6,366 bases of DNA from DASTGO01 sp035719045 (GTDB lineage Bacteria > Actinomycetota > Actinomycetes > Actinomycetales > Kineosporiaceae), in assembly GCA_035719045.1 (NCBI GenBank), contig DASTGO010000503.1, positions 1 through 6,366 of the forward strand. Direction: 5' to 3'. This document shows, in pieces, positions 1 to 6,366 of this stretch; within the stretch, counting starts at the first letter, position 1; every line of letters begins with the position of its first letter. Made by a program: the position numbers and the translations under genes. The notes beneath the pieces were generated by a model. It made no database searches, was not told the origin of the DNA, and saw nothing but the letters and a program-made list of their open reading frames with translations.

Positions 1-1953
<1,953 letters not shown>

Positions 1954-1959
1954 CCGGCG

Positions 1960-1974
1960 GGGGCAGCCTGCCCC
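1960..1974 (-). promoter_or_regulatory. Hairpin inside the ftsH ribosome-binding spacer
   Basis: On the minus strand GGGGCAG-G-CTGCCCC forms 7-nt inverted arms around one base. In RNA this would fold as a 5-6 bp GC stem with a 3-5 nt loop. It lies between the AGGAGG at 1978-1983 and the ftsH ATG at 1951-1953. Linear SD-to-ATG spacing is 24 nt, too long for normal initiation. Folding away these 15 nt leaves 9 nt, which is within the normal range. The inverted repeat is seen directly; its function in initiation is inferred. Confidence 0.5.
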
Positions 1975-1977
1975 GTC

Positions 1978-1983
1978 CCTCCT
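1978..1983 (-). promoter_or_regulatory. Shine-Dalgarno AGGAGG for ftsH, at unusual distance
   Basis: A perfect AGGAGG (extended AGGAGGGA) reads on the minus strand 24 nt before the ftsH ATG. No ATG, GTG, TTG or CTG lies in frame between the upstream in-frame TAA and that ATG, so a missed closer start of the same frame does not explain the distance. The intervening hairpin at 1960-1974 may bring it to an effective 9-nt spacing. Confidence 0.55.
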
Positions 1984-2004
1984 GCTCGCACACGCTTACG
2001 AAGC

Positions 2005-2034
2005 ACGGTACACCGCCGGTTCGAAAGAGGTCTT
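2005..2034 (-). promoter_or_regulatory. Possible ftsH promoter (weak match)
   Basis: On the minus strand TACCGT (2005-2010) fits the loose actinobacterial -10 pattern TANNNT. AAGACC (2029-2034) sits 18 nt upstream as a poor -35 match. A start a few bases downstream would give a leader of about 45-50 nt containing the AGGAGG and the hairpin. The location, after the hairpins that follow hpt, fits an independent ftsH promoter, but the -35 match is weak and this is only a candidate. Confidence 0.25.
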
Positions 2035-2061
2035 CGTGGCGGTGAGTGCATGGGGGTGCAA

Positions 2062-2078
2062 CGGCCGGGCACCGGCCG
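2062..2078 (-). promoter_or_regulatory. Perfect GC hairpin in the hpt-ftsH gap
   Basis: CGGCCGG and CCGGCCG form perfect 7-bp arms around a 3-nt loop (TGC on the minus strand). It lies between the terminator-like hairpin after hpt and the possible ftsH promoter. There is no T tract. It could be a second termination or mRNA 3'-end structure, or a binding site; the ten central bases ACCGGCCGGT at 2071-2080 are also a DNA palindrome. The structure is seen, the role unknown. Confidence 0.35.
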
Positions 2079-2105
2079 GTGTTCCGTTGTGGTCCGGACC
2101 GCGTC

Positions 2106-2132
2106 CCGCCGTCACCCATCCGGGTGAGGCGG
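2106..2132 (-). terminator. Terminator-like hairpin after hpt
   Basis: On the minus strand CCGCC-TCACCC, loop GGAT, GGGTGA-C-GGCGG forms an 11-bp stem with one bulged C. It begins 17 nt after the hpt stop codon. There is no U tract afterwards; U-poor hairpins are common at operon ends in high-GC actinomycetes, so it may end or stabilise the tilS-hpt message. Because it sits between co-directional genes it could also be a partial attenuator of read-through into ftsH. Confidence 0.5.
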
Positions 2133-2149
2133 CCCGGCCCGGGACCGGG

Positions 2150-2707
2150 TCAGGACGTTCCGTACACGTGCGGTGCCAGTGTGCCCACCACCCGCAGGTT
2201 TCGGTAGCGCTCGGCGTAGTCCAGGCCGTAGCCGACGACGAACTCGTTGGGGATGGCGAAGCCGACATAGCGCAGCGGGACGGCGATCTTGGCCGCGTCC
2301 GGCTTGTGCAGCAGCGTGCAGACCTCGACCGAGGCCGGCCCGCGCGAACCCAGGTTGGCCATCAGCCAGGACAGGGTGAGTCCCGAGTCGACGATGTCCT
2401 CGATGATCAGCACGTGCCGGCCGGTGATGTCCCGGTCGAGGTCCTTGAGGATCCGGACCACCCCGGAGGACTTCGTCCCCGACCCGTAGGAGGAGACGGC
2501 CATCCAGTCGCTCTCCAGCGTCAGGTGCAGGTGCCGGGTGAGGTCGGCCATCACCGTGACCGCCCCTTTGAGGACGCCGACCAGCAGCGGGTCCTTGTCG
2601 GCATAGTCGGCGTCGATCTCGGCGGCCAACTCGGCCAGCCGGGCCTGGATCTGCTCCTCCGTGAGCAGCACCTCGGCCAGGTCGTCGCCCATGTCGCTGG
2701 CGTCCAC
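2150..2707 (-). CDS. hpt: Hypoxanthine phosphoribosyltransferase
   Basis: Purine salvage enzyme that transfers the phosphoribosyl group of PRPP to hypoxanthine (and usually guanine), giving IMP or GMP in the cytoplasm. The 185-residue product has the type I PRTase layout: LKGAV at 46-50, SSYG flexible-loop region at 72-75, the PRPP signature VLIIEDIVDSG at 99-109, KPDAAK at 135-140, and the base-binding NEFVVGYGLDY at 154-164. I chose GTG 2705-2707 because family proteins begin with a VDAxDMG-like segment and because AGGAG at 2712-2716 sits 4 nt upstream. The alternative ATG at 2690-2692 is 19 nt from that SD. An in-frame extension upstream to 2893 only shadows tilS. The start codon is one base past the tilS stop, so translation is probably coupled to tilS. 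A terminator-like hairpin follows. Confidence 0.96.
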   Translation of the reverse strand: MDASDMGDDLAEVLLTEEQIQARLAELAAEIDADYADKDPLLVGVLKGAVTVMADLTRHLHLTLESDWMAVSSYGSGTKSSGVVRILKDLDRDITGRHVLIIEDIVDSGLTLSWLMANLGSRGPASVEVCTLLHKPDAAKIAVPLRYVGFAIPNEFVVGYGLDYAERYRNLRVVGTLAPHVYGTS

Positions 2708-2708
2708 G

Positions 2709-3824
2709 TCACTCCTGTTCTTCCGCGCACCCGTGTTCCTGCACGAACCCGGGCTCGGCGAACCCGCCGCCGCACCCCGGCGGGCCGGCGAGCAGAAGCC
2801 TCCCACAGTCCCGCCGGGCCAGGACCCGGCCCGGCAGGTGGACCGGCCCCTGGCCGCGCCAGGCGATGAGCAGGGCATCGACCGCCAGCACATGCCTGCG
2901 GCCCAGCCCCCCCGCCGGGCAGCCGGCCAGCCGCAGGGCCGACAGCAGGGCCCGCCGCCGGATCGCGGCCGCCACGCCGGTCAGGGGCTCCACCTCCAGG
3001 GCCAGCTCCGCCGTCTGCTGCGGGCCCCCTACCCCGTTCGGTTCGGGCGGCGGCTGACCAGGCCCGGACAGGGGGCCGGGGGCGGTGACCAGGGCCTGCG
3101 CCAGCAGCCGGGCGGCCAGTTCGTCGAGGGCGTCGGCGTCCTCGCGGAGCAGGTCGGCGGTCCGGGCCAGGGCCGGGACCAGGCCGTCCCCGAGCGCGGC
3201 GGTGAGCAGGCCGGTCGCCCGCCGGACCCGGGCCCGGGTGTAGGCGTCGTCGTCGTTGGCCGGGTCCTGCCAGGGCTGCAGGCCGAGGGCGGCGCAGCAG
3301 CGCAGGGTGGTGGTCCGGGGCAGGTGCAGCAGGGGGCGGCGAAGGATCCCACGCCGGGCCGGCATCCCGGACAGCGACCGGGCCCCGGAGCCGCGGGCCA
3401 GCCCGAGCAGCACGGTTTCGGCCTGGTCGTCGAGGGTGTGGCCGAGCAGCACCGCGTCCGCCCGGTGGCTGCGGGCCACGGTGTCCAGTGCCTCGTACCG
3501 GGCGTCCCGGGCCGCGGCCTCGGGCCCGCCGGCACCGTTGTCGCTGACCGCCACCAGCTGCACCGGGGACAGTCCCAGCTCGCGGCAGGTGGTCGCGGCG
3601 CGGGCGCCCACCCGAGCGGAGTCCGGATGCCAGCCGTGGTCGACGACGACGGCTCCGGCACCGATCCCCGCCGCCCTGGCCACGAAGGAGGTGCCGGCCG
3701 CCAGGGCCAGCGAGTCCGGCCCGCCGCTGCAGGCGACCAGCACCCTGGCCCCGGACGGCAGGTCGGCCAGGCAGTCACGCACGGCCGAGCGCACCGCTGC
3801 GACGGCCGGATCGGGTCCGGTCAC
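2709..3824 (-). CDS. tilS: tRNA(Ile)-lysidine synthetase TilS
   Basis: TilS uses ATP to join lysine to the wobble cytidine (C34) of the CAU-anticodon tRNA-Ile, switching the tRNA from methionine/AUG to isoleucine/AUA; it is normally essential. The 371-residue product has the N-type ATP-pyrophosphatase fold: P-loop SGGPDS at 33-38, VDHG at 61-64, RDARYEAL near 106-113, GHTLDDQAETVLL at 128-140, the GSGARSLSGM loop at 145-154, RPLL at 163-166, and the DPAN..DDAYTRARVR segment at 187-201. A Pro/Gly-rich stretch at about 249-269 separates the catalytic part from a C-terminal part. The last 25 residues are Gly/Cys/Glu-rich and look unconserved. The start is GTG 3822-3824, with no in-frame start close upstream; its SD is poor. 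It lies 64 nt after the metalloprotease gene and runs directly into hpt. Confidence 0.96.
   Translation of the reverse strand: MTGPDPAVAAVRSAVRDCLADLPSGARVLVACSGGPDSLALAAGTSFVARAAGIGAGAVVVDHGWHPDSARVGARAATTCRELGLSPVQLVAVSDNGAGGPEAAARDARYEALDTVARSHRADAVLLGHTLDDQAETVLLGLARGSGARSLSGMPARRGILRRPLLHLPRTTTLRCCAALGLQPWQDPANDDDAYTRARVRRATGLLTAALGDGLVPALARTADLLREDADALDELAARLLAQALVTAPGPLSGPGQPPPEPNGVGGPQQTAELALEVEPLTGVAAAIRRRALLSALRLAGCPAGGLGRRHVLAVDALLIAWRGQGPVHLPGRVLARRDCGRLLLAGPPGCGGGFAEPGFVQEHGCAEEQE
2712..2716 (-). promoter_or_regulatory. hpt Shine-Dalgarno inside the tilS 3' end
   Basis: AGGAG on the minus strand is made from the last two tilS sense codons (CAG GAG) immediately before the tilS TGA. 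It is 4 nt before the hpt GTG. It supports the GTG start over the ATG 15 nt further in, and implies that ribosomes ending tilS can restart on hpt. Confidence 0.65.
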
Positions 3825-3860
3825 CCGCCGATTCTGGCCCAGGACCCCGCGGCGCCCCGC

Positions 3861-3875
3861 GACCGCCCCGCGGTC
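3861..3875 (-). promoter_or_regulatory. Short hairpin between metalloprotease gene and tilS
   Basis: GACCGC and GCGGTC form perfect 6-bp arms around a 3-nt loop (GGG on the minus strand), 13 nt after the metalloprotease stop and 36 nt before the tilS start. No T tract follows. It could be an mRNA end or processing structure, but short GC stems also arise by chance in sequence of this composition. Confidence 0.3.
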
Positions 3876-3903
3876 AGCTGTGGACCCGTCAGCCGTGGAC
3901 CCG
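3874..3903. repeat. 15-bp tandem duplication over the metalloprotease stop codon
   Basis: Two adjacent 15-bp copies differ at one base (T at 3879, C at 3894). On the minus strand each reads CGG GTC CAC (A/G)GC TGA, so the unit is in register with the reading frame and encodes R-V-H-S/G-stop. Only the upstream copy is translated; the second lies in the 3' untranslated gap. A further partial match (GTCCAC) precedes them, giving the W-V-H-R-V-H-G ending. Confidence 0.85.
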
Positions 3904-4956
3904 GTGGACCCAGGCGATCGGGTCGGCGATCTCGGCGGGCAGCGGCAGGGTGCCAGGACCGGACCAGACCCGGTTGAACCCCTCGGTGCCGACCTCGGCC
4001 ATCACGCCGCGCACGAAGCGGGCTCCGTCGGCGTACTGGCGCATCTTCGCCTCCAGCCCGAGCAGCCGGCGCAGCAACTGGTCGACCGCGCCCCGGCCGG
4101 CCCGGCGCTTGCCGAACCGCTCCCGGATCAGGGCGACGGTCGGGATCACCTGCGGGCCGACCTCGTCCATCACCACGTCGGCATGCCCTTCCAGCAGGGA
4201 CATCACCGCGGTCAGCCGGGCCAGCCGGTCCCGTTGCTCGGGGGTCTGCACCAGGTCCAGCAGGGAGGCCGCCGAGCCCCCGGCCCGCAGCACGTCCGGC
4301 AGCCCCCGGACCGCCGCGACCAGCCGGTCGGCCAGCTGGGACGGCTCCACCATCAGCCCGGCGACCAGGGCCCGGATCTCGGTGACCAGATGCCCGGACA
4401 GCCACGGATGCGCCAGGAACTGCACCCGGTGGGTCTCCTCGTGCAGGCAGACCCACAGCCGGAAGTCGTCGGCGTCCACGGCCAGTTCCTGCTCCACCTG
4501 CAGGACGTTCGGCGCCACCAGCAGCAGCCGGCCCTGCGGCCCGAACGGCTCGTACTGGCCGAGCACCCGGGAGGACAGCAGCCCGAGCAGCGAACCGAGC
4601 TCCGCACCCGTGACCCGGCTGCCGACCGAGGTCAGCGGCAGGGGCAGGGAGTGGGTACGGCGCTGGAAGGCCTCCTCGATCACCGGGGCGAGCAGGTCCC
4701 GGAAGGAGCCGGCGTTGAGCCGGGCCCAGCCGGGACGGTCCACGACGAGGGCCGGAGGGGCCGGCGGCGCCTGCAGTCCGGTGACCCGGGCGACGTGCGG
4801 CACGGCGGCCACCGAGGCGCGGCGCAGGTCGTCTACCACGCGGGCGGCCTGCGCCGGGGTCACCTGGGGTCCGGGGCGGCCGACCACGGCAGCCGTACGC
4901 GCGGCCAGCTCCCAGTCGACGAGCAGGTCCACCGGCGGCGAGCTCACGGTTGCCAT
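3889..4956 (-). CDS. Zinc-dependent metalloprotease, DUF2342/zincin_2 family, role unknown
   Basis: The 355-residue product has the zincin signature HEETH at 172-176, with a family-typical SLLEGHADVVMD block at 253-264 that probably supplies a further metal ligand (E256 is my guess). Other conserved-looking blocks are EPFGPQGRLLLVAPN (136-150) and a helical C-terminal half ending near 350. No signal peptide or membrane segment is evident, so it is probably cytoplasmic. From memory the family is described as putative zinc-dependent metalloproteases or as associated with coenzyme F420 synthesis; a proteolytic substrate is not established. I chose ATG 4954-4956 because downstream residues look like the family N-terminus. 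The in-frame extension to 5040 is arginine/proline-rich and unconserved in appearance. A weak GGTGG precedes the ATG. It sits 107 nt after dacB and 64 nt before tilS. Confidence 0.9.
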   Translation of the reverse strand: MATVSSPPVDLLVDWELAARTAAVVGRPGPQVTPAQAARVVDDLRRASVAAVPHVARVTGLQAPPAPPALVVDRPGWARLNAGSFRDLLAPVIEEAFQRRTHSLPLPLTSVGSRVTGAELGSLLGLLSSRVLGQYEPFGPQGRLLLVAPNVLQVEQELAVDADDFRLWVCLHEETHRVQFLAHPWLSGHLVTEIRALVAGLMVEPSQLADRLVAAVRGLPDVLRAGGSAASLLDLVQTPEQRDRLARLTAVMSLLEGHADVVMDEVGPQVIPTVALIRERFGKRRAGRGAVDQLLRRLLGLEAKMRQYADGARFVRGVMAEVGTEGFNRVWSGPGTLPLPAEIADPIAWVHRVHG

Positions 4957-4963
4957 GGGTCCA

Positions 4964-4985
4964 CCGTACGGTCCGGTCGGTACGG
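4964..4985. promoter_or_regulatory. Inverted repeat before the metalloprotease start
   Basis: CCGTAC (4964-4969) and GTACGG (4980-4985) are perfect 6-bp arms 10 bp apart, ending 8 bp before the ATG. The arm nearest the gene also contains TACGGT on the minus strand, which fits a loose -10 pattern TANNNT placed for near-leaderless transcription, but I see no matching -35. It could be an operator or a chance repeat. Confidence 0.25.
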
Positions 4986-5007
4986 GCACGCACCCGAACG
5001 GGCGACC

Positions 5008-5022
5008 GCCGTGACGCACGGC
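5008..5022 (-). promoter_or_regulatory. Short hairpin after dacB
   Basis: GCCGTG and CACGGC form perfect 6-bp arms around a 3-nt loop (CGT on the minus strand), 41 nt past the dacB stop codon. It has the same size as the hairpin after the metalloprotease gene. No T tract follows. It is a weak candidate for a termination or mRNA 3'-end structure. Confidence 0.3.
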
Positions 5023-5063
5023 CGGGCAGGGCGGCCGCACCGGCTGAGCCCGGGAGGGTGCCG

Positions 5064-6366
5064 TCAGTGGCAGCCGCAGCCGGCCAGGGCGACCGCGACG
5101 TCGTCCAGGGCGGCCCGGGCGGCCTCGGTGCCGCCGGTCTTGTCGGCCAGGATCGCGAACGCCAGCAGCCGGCCGTCGACGTCGACGACCAGCCCGGCCA
5201 GGGCGTTGACCCCCTTCAGCGTGCCGGTCTTGGCCCGGACCACGCCGAGCCCGCCGTGCTGGTCGCGGGCGGCGAACCGGTCGGACAGGGTCCCGGAGGC
5301 CCCGGCCACCGGCAGTCCGGTGAGCAGGGCCCGCAACTGCGGGTGGTCGGCGGAACCGGCGAGGGCGAGCAGCCCGGTCAGAGTGGCCACGGACACGCTG
5401 CTGCCGTCCGCCAGCCCGCTGCCGCCGACCAGGTGGTCGCCGTCGACCGGCACCCCGAGCCGGCCGACCTGGTCCAGCACCGCCTTGCCACCGTCGGTGA
5501 AGGTCGCCGGGCGGCCGGCCTTGACGGCGACCAGCCGGGCCAGCGCCTCGGCCACGGTGTTGTCGCTCATGGTCAGGGCGTACTCGACGAGATCGGCCAC
5601 CGGGGCGGAGCGGACCGTGCCGAGCGTGGACGCCGAGGCCGGGGCACCGGCCCGGGTCACCGGCCCGGTGACGGCGATCCCCCGCCTGCCCAGCAGCGCG
5701 GCGAAGGTCTGCGCGGCGGACATCGCCGGGTCGGCCTGGCGTGCGGGCTTCTTCGGGATCACCCCGGCGTTGACCTCCAGGGCCATCACGGGCGCGACGA
5801 ACCCGGCCGCGACGTCTCCGGGCTGCCAGCCGGGGCTGATCGCCGGGCCCTGGAAGAGACCGTCGTCCAGCCGGACCGCCACCGAGGTGCGCCCGGAGGA
5901 CTGCAGTGCCGCCGCCACCTGGTCGGCCAGATCGGCCAGGCCGGCCCGCCCGGCCACCGCATGCGGATCCCCCGGACCGGCCCCGAGCAGCACGTCCCCC
6001 CCACCGACCAGGACCACCTCGGCCGGCGTGGCGCCGGACACCACCGTGGTCGGCAGGGTCTGCTGCGGCCCCACGGTGGTCAGCACCGCGGCCGCGGTGA
6101 GCAGCTTCGCGGTGGACGCCGGGACCGGCCGGGCGGCGGGGTTGACGGAGAGCAGGGCCTTCCCGGTCTGCACGTCCACCACCTGCACCGACACCGCGGC
6201 GCCCAGGCCGGCGGCGCCCAGCAGCGGGGCGAGCGCCTTCTGCAGCCCGGCGGTGGTCGGCACCTGCGCGGTGGCGGGGACGGCGGACAGCACGTCGGGA
6301 GTGGCCGAGGGGACGGTGGCCCCCGGTGCGGAGACCGCGGTGGAGGCCGGGGTGAGGGTCACGGTG
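5064..6366 (-). CDS. dacB: D-alanyl-D-alanine carboxypeptidase/endopeptidase, PBP4 type (N-terminus cut by window edge)
   Basis: This is a low-molecular-mass class C penicillin-binding protein (peptidase family S13). It removes the terminal D-Ala from peptidoglycan stem peptides and may cleave cross-links, acting outside the membrane. The frame stays open to the window end, so the signal peptide or anchor is missing; the GTG at 6360-6362 is probably internal. Counting from that GTG, the Ala/Pro/Thr/Ser-rich residues 1-38 look like a linker. The three penicillin-binding motifs follow in order: SxxK as STAK at 83-86 (nucleophile S83, base K86), SxN as SDN at 266-268, and KTG at 378-380. GGGDVLL (120-126) and LVGGSGLADGS (311-321) are also typical of the family. 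The protein ends in CGCH. The stop is TGA 5064-5066. It is the first gene in the visible run. Confidence 0.96.
   Translation of the reverse strand, partial: TVTLTPASTAVSAPGATVPSATPDVLSAVPATAQVPTTAGLQKALAPLLGAAGLGAAVSVQVVDVQTGKALLSVNPAARPVPASTAKLLTAAAVLTTVGPQQTLPTTVVSGATPAEVVLVGGGDVLLGAGPGDPHAVAGRAGLADLADQVAAALQSSGRTSVAVRLDDGLFQGPAISPGWQPGDVAAGFVAPVMALEVNAGVIPKKPARQADPAMSAAQTFAALLGRRGIAVTGPVTRAGAPASASTLGTVRSAPVADLVEYALTMSDNTVAEALARLVAVKAGRPATFTDGGKAVLDQVGRLGVPVDGDHLVGGSGLADGSSVSVATLTGLLALAGSADHPQLRALLTGLPVAGASGTLSDRFAARDQHGGLGVVRAKTGTLKGVNALAGLVVDVDGRLLAFAILADKTGGTEAARAALDDVAVALAGCGCH

Noticed and set aside
1994..2004. Short palindrome GCTT-N3-AAGC near the possible ftsH promoter.
   Set aside because: Four-base arms are too short to stand out from chance. 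I also saw no CIRCE-like or HAIR-like heat-shock operator in the gap.
2708..2893. N-terminal extension of hpt to an upstream ATG.
   Set aside because: The extra 62 residues overlap tilS, are Gly/Arg/Ser/Cys-rich and do not fit the family N-terminus. The GTG at 2705-2707 has an SD.
2661..3977. A 438-codon plus-strand frame opposite tilS.
   Set aside because: It has a Gly/Arg/Pro/Gln-rich composition without motifs and lies entirely across well-supported minus-strand genes.
3821..4993. A 390-codon minus-strand frame overlapping the metalloprotease gene.
   Set aside because: It is Arg/Gly/Ala/Pro-rich with no domain. The overlapping frame carries HEETH and a normal protein composition.
3950..5014. 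A 354-codon plus-strand frame opposite the metalloprotease gene.
   Set aside because: It is Ser/Arg/Thr-rich, motif-free, and a shadow of the gene on the other strand.
4957..5040. N-terminal extension of the metalloprotease to 5040.
   Set aside because: The added 28 residues are Pro/Gly/Arg-rich, no SD precedes the upstream start, and the ATG at 4954-4956 fits the family better.
6360..6362. GTG as the true start of dacB.
   Set aside because: The frame stays open to the window edge, and starting here would leave an exported enzyme without a signal peptide or membrane anchor.

Overview
The window is a strongly GC-rich stretch from an actinomycete (high-GC Gram-positive) chromosome, and every gene in it reads on the minus strand. 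The lineage call rests on three things: nearly every third codon position is G or C; FtsH, Hpt and the zincin-type metalloprotease have actinobacterial sequence features; and the gene order, read in the direction of transcription, is dacB - zinc metalloprotease - tilS - hpt - ftsH. From memory, this is the conserved block known in Streptomyces and, partly separated, in mycobacteria. I cannot name the genus.

Layout, in transcription order from right to left: (1) 6366-5064, dacB, a PBP4-type D-Ala-D-Ala carboxypeptidase/endopeptidase, missing its N-terminus because the gene runs off the window. (2) 4957-5063, a 107-nt gap with a short hairpin and an inverted repeat just before the next start. 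(3) 4956-3889, a zinc-dependent metalloprotease of the DUF2342/zincin_2 family with no established role. (4) 3825-3888, a 64-nt gap with a hairpin and an in-frame 15-bp tandem duplication that repeats the stop codon. (5) 3824-2709, tilS, tRNA(Ile)-lysidine synthetase. (6) 2707-2150, hpt, hypoxanthine phosphoribosyltransferase, starting 1 nt after the tilS stop, with its Shine-Dalgarno inside the tilS tail. (7) 1954-2149, a 196-nt gap with a terminator-like hairpin, a second perfect hairpin, a possible promoter, and a strong Shine-Dalgarno separated from the ftsH start by a third hairpin. (8) 1953-1, ftsH, the membrane AAA+ zinc protease, complete at the N-terminus and cut at the C-terminus by the window edge.

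The products are housekeeping enzymes: peptidoglycan trimming outside the cell (DacB), decoding of AUA codons (TilS), purine salvage (Hpt) and membrane protein quality control (FtsH). tilS and hpt look translationally coupled. The hairpins downstream of hpt suggest that ftsH is transcribed at least partly on its own. I found no tRNA, rRNA, CRISPR array, insertion sequence, phage gene or toxin-antitoxin pair, and no exotic system. The observations most worth checking are the hairpin inside the ftsH ribosome-binding spacer, the duplicated stop codon of the metalloprotease, and the uncharacterised metalloprotease itself.
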